Origin: an uncultured Bacteriovoracaceae bacterium
GTDB lineage: Bacteria; Bdellovibrionota; Bacteriovoracia; Bacteriovoracales; Bacteriovoracaceae
Direction: 5' to 3'
Assembly: GCA_937923325.1 (NCBI GenBank)
Contig: CAKZUQ010000027.1
Span: forward strand, 56,852-120,851
Length of the DNA stretch: 64,000 nucleotides
Position numbers and translations under genes: made by a program. Below, in pieces: positions 8,556-17,689 of this stretch; within the stretch, counting starts at the first letter, position 1, and every line of letters starts with the position of its first letter. The notes under the pieces are model-generated. The model made no database searches, was not told the origin of the DNA, and saw nothing but the letters and a program-made list of their open reading frames with translations.

Positions 8556-9363
8556 AAACCTGTTCCTTTTCTACATTCGATCTTGGGAATAATTGCATAC
8601 ATATTTCATAAACTTCTTTTTTGTCTCCACCTTCTAGAAAGTCAAAAAGTTGATCTTGAAATTCTCTAATCATCTTTTTGGCCTTAGGCAGTCTAGCTGG
8701 GTCAATTGCAATCGTTCCACAACTAAAATCTCTTAGCATTACATCATCACAAAATAATGATTCTTTAGCTGCTTCAAGATTTTCAGTGTGTCTCTTTTTT
8801 ATTGATGTATTTGGAATATCTTCCGAAGTCATCAGTTCAACTTCGTTTCTAATTAGCATTCCATCATTATTATAGACAAGGAAACCTAATCTAAGCAGTC
8901 TTTCAAGTGCTTCACTAATCTTTGCTGTTGTGGTCTTAAGTCTTGTTGCAATCCACTTCGAGTCACTTTGAAAACCTTGTGTTTCAACGAGGTTTAAAAT
9001 TGCATAGTAATGCCAATCTGCAATCATAAAGTATTGGTCATTTTGAAGCTGGATTATTTTTTTGTCAGACTCAGGTTGATGAGAAACACCTTTTTTATCT
9101 CGATTTAATTTGTCGTTTAATTCATCAAATTGATCAGGAGATAAGCAAAGTCTATCTGCAAGTTTCATTACCATTTTTGGCGACAAAACTCTTTTTCCAT
9201 TTAAAAACTCTGATAAAGATGCTGGAGAAACGCCTAAAAGACGAGCAAAAGCTCTTAGTGAAAAACTAGTATTCTTTGTTTTAAGAACATCTAATCTTTC
9301 TCTCAATGTCTTTTGTAGATAAGCCTGCGCTTCCATATAATCCATCCATTTAGTTTTAAACAT
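8539..9363 (-). CDS. TIGR02147-family DNA-binding protein
   Basis: 274 residues. The N-terminal third holds an HTH (FSLRAFARLLGVSPASLSEFLNGKRVLS, about 36-63) of the Xre/lambda-repressor kind. The rest matches the TIGR02147 layout: ADWHYYAILNLVET near 114-127, a winged-helix-like segment (WIATRLKTTTAKISEALERLLRLGFL, in parts), and the conserved end RDFSCGTIAIDPARLPKAKKMIREFQ. This family is typical of Bdellovibrio relatives and fibrobacters, often in many copies. The downstream gene for a secreted protein overlaps it by 17 bases, so the regulator and the exported protein are a unit, as in similar loci. The DNA target is unknown. Confidence 0.88.
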   Translation of the reverse strand: MFKTKWMDYMEAQAYLQKTLRERLDVLKTKNTSFSLRAFARLLGVSPASLSEFLNGKRVLSPKMVMKLADRLCLSPDQFDELNDKLNRDKKGVSHQPESDKKIIQLQNDQYFMIADWHYYAILNLVETQGFQSDSKWIATRLKTTTAKISEALERLLRLGFLVYNNDGMLIRNEVELMTSEDIPNTSIKKRHTENLEAAKESLFCDDVMLRDFSCGTIAIDPARLPKAKKMIREFQDQLFDFLEGGDKKEVYEICMQLFPRSNVEKEQVYEKYQ

Positions 9364-9441
9364 AATAATTGAAAAAATGCTGCGCTGCCATAAAATACGA
9401 ACTACTATGTAATATTTGTAGAGTTATGACAAATCAAGTGG

Positions 9442-10152
9442 TTACAGAACCCATTCATGGGCATATTGATCATGCTTTGGTTCTTTGAGAAGTTCTATTA
9501 GTTCATCTGTGCGCCCTGGCACTGGATCCAGCCAAGCGTCTAGTTTGTTCTCGTCAAGGGCTATGGGAGTTCTGTCATGGCCTAAAGCATGAACTTCAGG
9601 TCTAGGTTCGTCAGTTATTATTGCAAATGATTGAACGATTCTTGATTGGTCTTTTGAGTACCAGTTATCATAGAGGCAGGGGGCAAGTAGATAGTCATCA
9701 TTTTCTGGGAAGAAACTAATCATTGCCTTATGGCCGTTTTTTGGTACCCACTCATAAAATTTCTTTATAGGTAAGACAGCATGATAATTAGTAAAAGGTT
9801 TTTTCCAAGCTTTTGCTGTTTTTAGACTGTCCATTCTTGCATTGAAGGTGTTTTTTATTTCAACTAATTTTTTGGTCTTAGGGTTAATTCGAGTATAGAG
9901 TTCGTCTTTGCAAAAGTGAGGAAGAAGTTGATAGCGCATGGGACGAATTTGGCGTTCACCGGCTACCATGCAGATAATGGGGGCCCAAACTTTTGAGAAT
10001 ATTCTTTGATCCTCTGGATAAGCAAATTTATATTTATTTGGATTAAGCTTTTCTAAATTCTTAAAATTATCGAAAGACTTTTGGTTGATTACGGCATTGA
10101 ACCGATAGGCCATTCTCTTTAAATCTGTTTCGACTTGAACTGAAAAACACAT
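9442..10152 (-). CDS. yedK: HMCES/YedK abasic-site DNA-protein crosslinking protein
   Basis: 236 residues of the SOS response-associated peptidase (SRAP) family. The catalytic Cys is residue 2, right after the initiator Met (MCFSVQ), which fixes the start. The active-site Glu lies in KFYEWVPK and the His in ALGHDRTPIAL. SRAP proteins trap abasic sites in single-stranded DNA through a thiazolidine link with Cys2, shielding them during replication. There is a small insertion compared with E. coli YedK. No LexA-type box could be confirmed upstream. Confidence 0.92.
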   Translation of the reverse strand: MCFSVQVETDLKRMAYRFNAVINQKSFDNFKNLEKLNPNKYKFAYPEDQRIFSKVWAPIICMVAGERQIRPMRYQLLPHFCKDELYTRINPKTKKLVEIKNTFNARMDSLKTAKAWKKPFTNYHAVLPIKKFYEWVPKNGHKAMISFFPENDDYLLAPCLYDNWYSKDQSRIVQSFAIITDEPRPEVHALGHDRTPIALDENKLDAWLDPVPGRTDELIELLKEPKHDQYAHEWVL

Positions 10153-10224
10153 TCATAAATGATACCACTTTAGCTTAAAAATAGGCAAATTGATTTCAAC
10201 GAAGTTTTATAATAATATATTGCT

Positions 10225-10800
10225 ATGAAAAAATCGACTAATGTATTTATCACGATTGTCCTAAGTTTATGTTTCTATCAAAATAGTTTTGGCAATGACT
10301 TAGAAGGTAAAGATCTAATCAATTATTACAAGAAGGTCTTTAAAGATTACTCAATGACTAAAAAGCATAAGGTTAAGGATACTATTTCAAAAGAGCCAAT
10401 CAATACAGATATATTAGAGGTATTTAATTCAAAGAATGAAAGAGTTGGATTTATTCGCGAGTTAATAACAACTACTGGATGCAATAGCTCATGTTTACCA
10501 ATTATTGCGACATTGTTTTATAATAGTCAAAAACAATTTATTACTGTGACAAGTCCTGATGGACTTACTAAAAAGAACCATATGCCATTTACTAGAGAGG
10601 ACTATCAAAACCTTGGGTTTATCTTGATGAGAAATCCAAAAGACTTTGAGAAAGTTAAAGATCCTAAAGAAATGGTGGATGCATTAACTGGTGAGACTTT
10701 AAAAGTGTTTGTTCCAAATGTGATCAAAGAAGCAGCTTATACAAGTCTAAGGTTGAATACTTATAATCAGAATACACTAAAGTTACTAAAGGCACTCTAA
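10225..10800 (+). CDS. Secreted protein, unknown function
   Basis: 191 residues with a signal peptide ending near NSFGND (about 24). A GCNSSC pair of Cys near 90 suggests a disulfide or redox site. The C-terminal part reads KKNHMPFTREDYQNLG and then VDALTGETLK, VIKEAAYTSL. These recall FMN-binding-like or cytochrome-linked periplasmic domains that carry a V-D-A-x-(S/T)-G-A-T stretch, but the key Ala is Glu here, so I do not call flavin binding. It is a monocistronic plus-strand gene between two minus-strand genes. Confidence 0.7.
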   Translation: MKKSTNVFITIVLSLCFYQNSFGNDLEGKDLINYYKKVFKDYSMTKKHKVKDTISKEPINTDILEVFNSKNERVGFIRELITTTGCNSSCLPIIATLFYNSQKQFITVTSPDGLTKKNHMPFTREDYQNLGFILMRNPKDFEKVKDPKEMVDALTGETLKVFVPNVIKEAAYTSLRLNTYNQNTLKLLKAL

Positions 10801-10836
10801 AATAAGTCGAACTTAATTTGGAAAGTCATGAGGAAT

Positions 10837-11445
10837 CTAGCCTTTGTTATTAAGATAATACTCCCTATATTTCTCTTTTCCCATTTTATTTATTTGAAAA
10901 TTTTGTATTAAATCTAAAACTATAAGAGGGTTAGTAAAGTTCGAATCATCCAAGATGACTAAGCTTTCAACTATTGCTTCAATTGTTGAAATATAACCAG
11001 CTTTAGGCTCTTTTCTTAAGACATATTTTGTATTCAATTCATTTTGAAAAGAAACTTTTGGTAAAGATTGAATATTTGATGATGTATAGAGTATCTTTTT
11101 AGCTTTCTTCCAAGTTCCATCTAGTACTATAAGAGCTTTTTTATCTGAGCTACAACTCGATTTTAAGCTTGATAAATCTGTAGCTGTTTCATCGGGCATT
11201 AGAAGCAAGCAGTTATATTCATTTAAAAGTTGGTTTAGCCTTATATGGTCAGTGAAGTTTTCTCCAATAAATAGTTCAAGGTTTGTGTAACTTAACTTCG
11301 CTATTTGGGCTGTTCCCAGTGGATGCGAAACCTCAGATGGATGCTGAAGGATAATAATTTTTGTTTTGTTATTGTTCTTTATAATACTTTGACAATAACA
11401 AGCAGCTATCGCTTTTAAGCAGACTGAGCAATATCTGGACTTCAT
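10837..11445 (-). CDS. tapT: DTW-domain tRNA-uridine aminocarboxypropyltransferase
   Basis: 202 residues. The N-terminus holds a zinc-binding Cys set (YCSVCLKAIAACYC, residues 4-18). The family motif appears as LDGTWKKAKK near 117-126, where DGTW stands for DTW with one inserted residue as in many TapT proteins. QHPSEVSHPLGTA near 53-65 is also a hallmark. TapT/TuaA enzymes use S-adenosylmethionine to add the 3-amino-3-carboxypropyl group to uridine 47 of certain tRNAs. The ATG lies one base from the end of the uridine kinase gene, so the two are co-transcribed. Confidence 0.88.
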   Translation of the reverse strand: MKSRYCSVCLKAIAACYCQSIIKNNNKTKIIILQHPSEVSHPLGTAQIAKLSYTNLELFIGENFTDHIRLNQLLNEYNCLLLMPDETATDLSSLKSSCSSDKKALIVLDGTWKKAKKILYTSSNIQSLPKVSFQNELNTKYVLRKEPKAGYISTIEAIVESLVILDDSNFTNPLIVLDLIQNFQINKMGKEKYREYYLNNKG

Positions 11446-11446
11446 A

Positions 11447-12118
11447 CTAGTAAGGTAGTGAGTTCGTTGAAGAAACCTGGTATGTTGGGTTCATGAAAAC
11501 TGATGGTTCAAATATCATTCTTTGAATAGAACTTAACATGTTATAAAAAGCATCCATATCTGTTCCACTATTAACGTGGTTAGCATTATACTTGGAAGGC
11601 TCGACGAACATATCATGCATAGGCTTAACTTGAGCTTCAAATTGGGCCTTAACACCTTCTGGAGTTCTACCTCTTTCAATAACATCCCTATGAAGTCTTC
11701 GTTCATATCTAATATCTTCAGGTGTTTCTATGAAGACTGTTTCATCACAAAGTTCTAAGATTTTTGGTTGAGTAAATATTAGAATTCCATCAATGATGAC
11801 AACTTTCTTTGCTTTTTGGTATTTGGTCTTGTTTAGGCGAGTATGTGTTGAAAAGTCATAAAGTGGAATTTCTATATCGAAGCCGTTTTTTAAATCTTCA
11901 AGTTGGCTGGCCATTAAGTCAAAGTCTAGTGCCTGTGGGTGGTCAAAATTTACACTTCCACCGTCATGGTCAAATTTTGCACTTTGATCGATATAATAAT
12001 TATCTTGATATAAAACAAAAGCAACTTCTGGCCCTAATTTCTTTGCAAGAGTCTCAGCAAAAAAAGTTTTACCAGATCCGCTTCCCCCTGCTACTCCAAG
12101 AATAAAAACATTGTTCAT
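11447..12118 (-). CDS. udk: Uridine kinase
   Basis: 223 residues, the usual length. Walker A is GVAGGSGSGKT (about 8-18). Further family marks are YQDNYYIDQS, FDHPQALDFDL, IPLYDFSTHTR and RRLHRDVIERGRT. It phosphorylates uridine and cytidine with ATP or GTP in pyrimidine salvage. It is the first gene of a two-gene unit with tapT. The upstream 177 bases are shared with the divergent kinase gene at 12296 and hold overlapping inverted repeats. Confidence 0.94.
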   Translation of the reverse strand: MNNVFILGVAGGSGSGKTFFAETLAKKLGPEVAFVLYQDNYYIDQSAKFDHDGGSVNFDHPQALDFDLMASQLEDLKNGFDIEIPLYDFSTHTRLNKTKYQKAKKVVIIDGILIFTQPKILELCDETVFIETPEDIRYERRLHRDVIERGRTPEGVKAQFEAQVKPMHDMFVEPSKYNANHVNSGTDMDAFYNMLSSIQRMIFEPSVFMNPTYQVSSTNSLPY

Positions 12119-12295
12119 ATGATTCGCCTTAAAAAAATTTTTAACATAATTACCTAATAATGCACTATTTGCAATCTAAATTGGGCGCCGTGTAAAAAAT
12201 TTAGTGCTTAAGCTTTAATTTAGTTATTTTAAGAGCTAGAATAAATATAAAAATAGTAAGTTAGACGGTAGAGTACAAAGTAACTAGGAGATTTA

Positions 12296-14581
12296 ATGGA
12301 CTTTTTAATGCAAGCTGTAGATTCGTGTCCAACAGCATTTTTAGTTATTAATAAAGATGGGGTAATCATTGAAAGTAATAAAGCTACTGCAACCTTATTT
12401 GGTTATGAGAAAGAAGAGTTAATAAACTTAGAAGTAGAATCTTTGTTACCTCAGAAGCTAGCCTCTATTCATAAAAAGCATGTGAACAGGTTTTTTGCTT
12501 CTCCTGAAAGTCGAATGATGGGTGATGGTCGTGTTCTAGAAGGTATAAAGAAAAGTGGAGCTAAAGTATATGTTGAAATAGGAATTAATTTTTTTAATAA
12601 AAATGAAGATATCTTCGGTGTTGCAAATATTATCGATGTAACAGAAGAACATAAAATGAGAAGGCTAATAGAGAGTACTCAAAGAGTTGCTAAAATTGGC
12701 AGTTGGCATGTGGATTTAAAGACAAACAAACTTCTTTGGTCGAAAATGACTTATGAAATACACGAATTAGATGAATCAACTGAAGTTACTGTTGAAGGTG
12801 GAATCAATTTTTACGCCAAAGAACATAGGCCTATAATTAGTAAGCTTATTGAAAAATCTATTTCTGAAAAAGAAAGTTGGGATACAGAGTTACAAATTTT
12901 AACAACTTCAGGAAAAAGAAAATGGGTTAGAGCAATTGGTAATGTCGTTGTTGAGGAAGATGAAGTAATTGCTCTAGAGGGTGTTTTTCAAGATATAAAC
13001 GATAGAAAATTGATTGAAATTGAAAGAGAAGAACTTATTTTAGAGCAAAAGAGAATTAATTCTGAATTAGAATCTAGTAAGTTGCTTCAAGATTTAATTT
13101 TAAAGACAAATCCAGACTTACTTTTTGTGAAGGATTCTGAGTTTAGAATAGTATTAGCGAATCAAGCTTTTCTTAGTGTTTATCCTGAAGATCAACGAAG
13201 TAAAGTGATCGGAACAACAACACTTGAGGGTTATAATGAAAAAGAAGCTCAAGAGTTTTTAAAAAAAGATAAAGAAGCTTTTAAAACAGGTAAAAGTAAA
13301 GTTTATGAAAAAATCACCTTCCCAGATGGTGAAACTCGAACTTTATTTACTCAAAAAATTAGATTTTATGATGTCGAGGGGAAGTCTTATATCTTAGGTG
13401 TGGCCAGAAATGTTTCTAAGCAATTACAAGAAGAAGAATTACTCGAAAATATTTATAGAGTCGCCTCAAATTTAGACCTAACTATCGAGGAGAAAGTAAC
13501 AAGAGTCCTTGCTTCTGGAAATGAATACTTAGGATTAAACTCTGCATTTGTAGCTAAAGAGAATTCTAGTCACTTCAAAGTCAAATACTTACATTCTCTT
13601 ATAGATGAAAGTCAGGAATTAACTTCTGTTGAGGAAAAAATTTGTATTGAGACGTTTAAGCAAGGCGACATCTATGCTTTAAATAACACTGAGCAAGGGG
13701 CATATATCGGATTAAAGATCGTCGTGGAAAAGAAAGATTATGGAGTATTAAGTTTTATTTCATCGCAGGTTAGAAAAGCTGACTTTACAGAAAAAGAGAA
13801 ATCATTGGTAAGACTTTTGGCACAGTGGATAGGTTTTGAATTAACTAGATATAATTCAGAAGAAGAGTTGAAAGTTACAAATAAAAAACTTAAAAGAAGT
13901 AATGATGAATTATCACAATTTGCTTATAGAACGTCACATGATTTAAAAGCCCCCCTGACTACTATCAAAGGACTTTCCCAATTTATGAAAGAAGACCTGG
14001 AAAGTGGTGATCTAAATGAAGTGAACGAAAATATAGATAAAATTATTAATCAATCTATTCGTTTAGAGGTCTTGGTGACAGATATTTTAAACCTTGCTAG
14101 AGCTGATGTTGAAGAGTCAGCGTGGGAAGAGGTTAATTTAAATGAGCTTGTCTGTTCTGTTGTAAATAATAATTCTAGCTACTTGAAAGATCAAAAAGTT
14201 CGTTATGAGCTTATTATTAGTAAAGACTTGAATTTTAAAAGCATAAAGTCTAGATTGGAGAGGATTCTTGAGAACTTAATCATCAATGCTGCAAAATATT
14301 GTTCGATTGATGATACTGACCGGTTTGTTAAAATCAAAGCTGCCAAAGGTACACATGTTGAGATTCTAGTAGAAGACAACGGCCTTGGGATTCCTGTTGA
14401 TAAACATGATGAGGTTTTTAAGATGTTTAGCCGTTTTCATCCAGATAAGGCTCAAGGAAGTGGTTTAGGTATGTCGATTGTTCACAAGAATGTAACAGCT
14501 CTTGGAGGAAAAATTAGTTTTACTTCCTCTGCGTCAGGTTCGACTTTTAAAATAGAAATGCCATTAGGGGGCGATTTATGA
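12296..14581 (+). CDS. Multi-PAS/GAF sensor histidine kinase
   Basis: 761 residues, soluble. PAS 1 is about 1-115, PAS 2 about 125-245 (KIGSWHVDL, a PAS_3 type), PAS 3 about 255-372 (LKTNPDLLFVKD), and a GAF-like domain spans about 385-520. The HisKA domain has H548 in YRTSHDLKAPLTT, the arrangement seen in bacteriophytochrome-type kinases, and an HATPase follows with NLIINAAKY, VEDNGLGI and GSGLGMSIV. No chromophore Cys is evident. The stop overlaps the ATG of the next receiver gene (ATGA), so kinase and receiver are a pair. The ligands of the PAS and GAF domains cannot be told from sequence. Confidence 0.93.
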   Translation: MDFLMQAVDSCPTAFLVINKDGVIIESNKATATLFGYEKEELINLEVESLLPQKLASIHKKHVNRFFASPESRMMGDGRVLEGIKKSGAKVYVEIGINFFNKNEDIFGVANIIDVTEEHKMRRLIESTQRVAKIGSWHVDLKTNKLLWSKMTYEIHELDESTEVTVEGGINFYAKEHRPIISKLIEKSISEKESWDTELQILTTSGKRKWVRAIGNVVVEEDEVIALEGVFQDINDRKLIEIEREELILEQKRINSELESSKLLQDLILKTNPDLLFVKDSEFRIVLANQAFLSVYPEDQRSKVIGTTTLEGYNEKEAQEFLKKDKEAFKTGKSKVYEKITFPDGETRTLFTQKIRFYDVEGKSYILGVARNVSKQLQEEELLENIYRVASNLDLTIEEKVTRVLASGNEYLGLNSAFVAKENSSHFKVKYLHSLIDESQELTSVEEKICIETFKQGDIYALNNTEQGAYIGLKIVVEKKDYGVLSFISSQVRKADFTEKEKSLVRLLAQWIGFELTRYNSEEELKVTNKKLKRSNDELSQFAYRTSHDLKAPLTTIKGLSQFMKEDLESGDLNEVNENIDKIINQSIRLEVLVTDILNLARADVEESAWEEVNLNELVCSVVNNNSSYLKDQKVRYELIISKDLNFKSIKSRLERILENLIINAAKYCSIDDTDRFVKIKAAKGTHVEILVEDNGLGIPVDKHDEVFKMFSRFHPDKAQGSGLGMSIVHKNVTALGGKISFTSSASGSTFKIEMPLGGDL

Positions 14582-14988
14582 AAAAATATTCTGCAATGAT
14601 TGTTGATGATAGTGAAACTGATAGATATCTTCTAAAAAGATTCTTAAAAAAAACTGACTTAATAGAAAATATTTTTGAGGTTAATAACGGTAAAGATGCT
14701 TTGAACTTTTTAAAAGAGCAAAAAGAAAATGAAGAAGAAAAAGTAGAAGGTTTTCCTCCTACTTTACTTTTTTTAGATATTAATATGCCTCTTATGGGAG
14801 GCTTTGAATTTCTCGAAAAATATCAAGATTTTGAAGATCTATCTATAACAATTATGATGTTTAGTTCATCTGCAAATGATGAAGATAGAAAAAGAGCCTT
14901 TTCTTTTTCTTTTGTAAAAGACTTTCTTATTAAAGGGGCATTCAAAGTAGAAGATTTAAAACAGAAAATTGAAAAGAATGTAAAATAA
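14578..14988 (+). CDS. Rcp1-like single-domain response regulator
   Basis: 136 residues. The acidic pair is D10/D11 in MIVDDSETDRYLL, and the acceptor is D67 in LLFLDINMPLMGG. The long loop before the acceptor (EQKENEEEKVEGFPP) is typical of Rcp1-like receivers paired with PAS/GAF kinases. The position of the conserved Lys is occupied by IKGAF, so the usual KP pair is altered to Lys-Gly. It overlaps the kinase gene by four bases and is surely co-translated with it. Confidence 0.92.
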   Translation: MKKYSAMIVDDSETDRYLLKRFLKKTDLIENIFEVNNGKDALNFLKEQKENEEEKVEGFPPTLLFLDINMPLMGGFEFLEKYQDFEDLSITIMMFSSSANDEDRKRAFSFSFVKDFLIKGAFKVEDLKQKIEKNVK

Positions 14989-15043
14989 GTGCCTCTGTTT
15001 TATTTTTAGAGAGTATTTAATGAAAATGAAATCGAGGAAATGA

Positions 15044-16207
15044 ATGACAAAATATATTAGATCTGTAGTATTAGTTGCTATTCTATTGGGTATTTATTCT
15101 CTAAGTGGAAAAGTAATTGCTTCTGATTTTACTGAATATAACTCTTTAAGTGATTCAGATAAAATTGAAGTATTGTGGCAGAGTTATTTAGATAAGAACC
15201 TAGATAGCTTAAACTTTTACATGCAATTAGAACGGCTTGATTTTAATAAATTGTCTATCTCAAATAAGTTGAGGCTTAATTCAATTAAGTCTAACCTTTC
15301 AAGAAATAAATCTATCTCAAGGCTACCAGTAACTGAGAATATCTCCGATGAAGAGGCTTTGAAGTTAGCAAGTGAGTGGCTTTTTATTGGGTCTATGACT
15401 GGAGTTATTTCACCGGTTAATTTAGGTAAAATATCCAAAGCTAAAAAATTATTAGAATCTATAAAGAAATTTCAAGTAAAAACAAAAAAGGAAATTAAAG
15501 ATTTGTTTTATAAAACGCCTGACTATGCTTATTATAATAATGGTGAGTACAAAAACACTTTAAAACTCTTTTTGTTTTGTAGGCATGATAGACATTATCC
15601 ATGTTTATTTATGATGAAGGACATTTTTGATAACCCTGTAAGAAATAGTGATGGAACTCTTTGGAGTTTACCTGCTTTAGCTCATTCTAGGAGAGAGCTA
15701 CCTTATAATATTACAAATGGGTATACTCCTAGTGGTGTTCATACAATTAACTCAGTAATGCCTAAGGCCAACAGACAGCAAGCATTTGGTAAATTTAGAC
15801 GAGTGATCTTAAACTGGATACCAAAGTCTTTTGAAGAGACAAATATGAGTCATTTCTTACCTAAGTCAGCACAGAACAAAATATGGTGGAAAGAGGCAAG
15901 TGTTGCTCGAGACGTTGGAAGAAAGTGGCTTCGCATACATGGAACGGGAAATAGAAATACTGATACTTCTTCAAGTTTTTACCCTCACTTCGCAACAAGT
16001 GGTTGTGTCTCAACAAGAGAGTTAGAATATGATGGTACTGATTATAAGGATCAAAGAATTATACTTAATAAAATGATGGAAGCTATGCAAATAGCCCCAG
16101 TTTTTTCTAATGAAACATCTTTAAAAGGTGTGCTTTATGTTATTGAATTAGATGATAAAAAGAAAAGCATTACCCCAGAGGACTTAGCTAAGTTTGGATT
16201 GTATTAA
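15044..16207 (+). CDS. Secreted L,D-transpeptidase-like (YkuD-type) protein
   Basis: 387 residues with a signal peptide or anchor (about 7-26, ending VIASDF). The C-terminal part carries the YkuD active-site pattern: H299-G-T-G, then S319-G-C321-V-S-T-R after a loop. The usual form is HG...SHGC(I/V)R; here Thr-Ser replaces Ser-His before Gly-Cys. YkuD enzymes make or cut L,D-crosslinks in peptidoglycan in the periplasm. In Bdellovibrio, L,D-transpeptidases also modify the wall of the occupied prey cell; whether this one does is inference. It sits 56 bases after the receiver gene on the same strand, so it may belong to that operon. The N-terminal 160 residues match nothing I know. Confidence 0.75.
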   Translation: MTKYIRSVVLVAILLGIYSLSGKVIASDFTEYNSLSDSDKIEVLWQSYLDKNLDSLNFYMQLERLDFNKLSISNKLRLNSIKSNLSRNKSISRLPVTENISDEEALKLASEWLFIGSMTGVISPVNLGKISKAKKLLESIKKFQVKTKKEIKDLFYKTPDYAYYNNGEYKNTLKLFLFCRHDRHYPCLFMMKDIFDNPVRNSDGTLWSLPALAHSRRELPYNITNGYTPSGVHTINSVMPKANRQQAFGKFRRVILNWIPKSFEETNMSHFLPKSAQNKIWWKEASVARDVGRKWLRIHGTGNRNTDTSSSFYPHFATSGCVSTRELEYDGTDYKDQRIILNKMMEAMQIAPVFSNETSLKGVLYVIELDDKKKSITPEDLAKFGLY

Positions 16208-16424
16208 GATTTTTTTTATAGTTTAAAAACTGTGTAAAAATAGTGGCAAAGAGAAGCCAAACTCCAGAAACCTTATTCTGAGATAATAAGTATTATTTAG
16301 GTCCTAAAATGCTAAGTATTTGTTATTACAAGTGTGGCTGTGAAAGTCTCAAAAAATTTCCCTAAAGAGTACTAAATCCTTATAATAGTGAGAACTAAAA
16401 TTTTATTATTTGGGAGAGTTCGAT

Positions 16425-16661
16425 ATGAATAATAAAGAACTATTAATAGGAAAGTATATTCAAGATGCAAAAAGTATTGTTAAAGATTGCTCTTGTGAAA
16501 AATCAAAACAAGTGGATATCGAATCAATTAATACTCTATTATCAGCTCTACAAATCTTTGCAGATGATGAAGGATTAAGCCAAGCAGAGTGGAGTGAAAT
16601 TATAGTCAAAGCAACCTCAGGCATACCTGGTGCCATTAAGTTTAGACCCACTGTAGCTTGA
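16425..16661 (+). CDS. Small protein of a two-member local family (GLSxxxWxEII)
   Basis: 78 residues from the ATG at 16425. A TTG 15 bases upstream is in frame but lies across the ribosome site TGGGAGAG, so the ATG is the start. The centre reads LLSALQIFADDEGLSQAEW followed by SEII. The same pattern (Leu, FA, DGLS, W, EII) occurs in the minus-strand gene at 23853-24107, 7 kb away, so the two are paralogues. Their last 15 residues differ. No signal peptide. Function unknown. The 217 bases upstream hold no other feature I can see. Confidence 0.7.
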   Translation: MNNKELLIGKYIQDAKSIVKDCSCEKSKQVDIESINTLLSALQIFADDEGLSQAEWSEIIVKATSGIPGAIKFRPTVA

Positions 16662-16677
16662 TCTTAATCTAAAAAAA

Positions 16678-17634
16678 GTGCACTCTTTATTTATGAAAAG
16701 ACCTAGCTTACTATTTAGAGACAAGCATATCTCCACAATAATTCCTTCTGTACTGAGAAGGCAGGTTCATTGTAATTACCAAAGGGAGAGAGTTAAAACT
16801 CTAGATGGTGATTTTTTTGATGTCGATTGGATTAAAAACTCTAATAAAAACTTAGTCATTCTCTTGCATGGTCTTGAAGGGTCTTCTTCTCAACACTATG
16901 TCAGGTCACAGGCCGATTATTTTTCTCGCAATAATTTTGATATATGCGCAATGAACTTTAGAAGTTGTAGTGGAGAGATGAATACAACCACAAATCTTTA
17001 TCATTCAGGTGAAACGAATGATTTAGGTTTTTTAATTGAAGGAATTATTGAGTCTAAAGAGTACAAAAAAATCTTTTTAATTGGTTTTAGTCTTGGTGCA
17101 AATGTTTCATTGAAATATTTAGGAGAGAAGTCTCGAGAAAATATTAATGGTTGTGTAGCGTTTTCTGCACCACTTGATTTAAAGTCATGTTCCTACGAGT
17201 TAGCAAGTGGCTTTAATAAATTTTACTCATTAGTATTCATGTCTACACTTAGAAAAAAGTTATTACATATTCAAAAAGTACATAAACTGAGCTCCTTAGA
17301 AAATATTAAACCCAAAAACCTTAAGACTTTTCTTGATTTTGATGAATACGTTACTGCTCCTTTGCACGGATTCAAATCAGCAGAGGACTATTGGAGTAGA
17401 TCAAGCTCAAAGCAATTTTTAAAAGATATTAAAGTTCCAACTCTAATAGTTAATGCTAAGAATGATCCTTTTTTAGGTCGTGAATGTTATCCAAGTGAGC
17501 TCGATATAAGTAATAAAAATATCTGCTTTGAGTACCCTGAATTCGGTGGACATGTAGGCTTTATCCAAGGAAAGTTAAACGAAAACACTTGGATGGAGTT
17601 AAAAGCTTTTGAGTTTATAAAAAAACTTGTTTGA
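16678..17634 (+). CDS. YheT-family alpha/beta hydrolase
   Basis: 318 residues from a GTG; an ATG at 16693 (MKRPSLLF) is an equally good start because neither has a clear ribosome site. The family marks are LLHGLEGSSSQHYV (oxyanion region), FRSCSGE, the nucleophile elbow GFSLGAN, and GGHVGFI with the catalytic His. YheT/ABHD1-type proteins are serine hydrolases, probably esterases, in the cytoplasm; substrates are mostly unknown. It starts 16 bases after the small protein gene. Confidence 0.88.
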   Translation: MHSLFMKRPSLLFRDKHISTIIPSVLRRQVHCNYQRERVKTLDGDFFDVDWIKNSNKNLVILLHGLEGSSSQHYVRSQADYFSRNNFDICAMNFRSCSGEMNTTTNLYHSGETNDLGFLIEGIIESKEYKKIFLIGFSLGANVSLKYLGEKSRENINGCVAFSAPLDLKSCSYELASGFNKFYSLVFMSTLRKKLLHIQKVHKLSSLENIKPKNLKTFLDFDEYVTAPLHGFKSAEDYWSRSSSKQFLKDIKVPTLIVNAKNDPFLGRECYPSELDISNKNICFEYPEFGGHVGFIQGKLNENTWMELKAFEFIKKLV

Positions 17635-17656
17635 GGTGCGTTAAGTCTCTAATTTC

Positions 17657-17684
17657 CCATGGCCGTCTAATATTGTCCATGGCC
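17657..17684. repeat. Two CCATGGCC direct repeats, 20-bp period, upstream of dnaE
   Basis: CCATGGCC occurs at 17657-17664 and again at 17677-17684, so the copies are two helical turns apart on the same face. Each contains the palindrome CCATGG. They end five bases before the predicted -35 box of dnaE. In AT-rich DNA this is a conspicuous GC-rich pair and may be a regulator site. Confidence 0.45.
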
Positions 17685-17689
17685 ATTGT

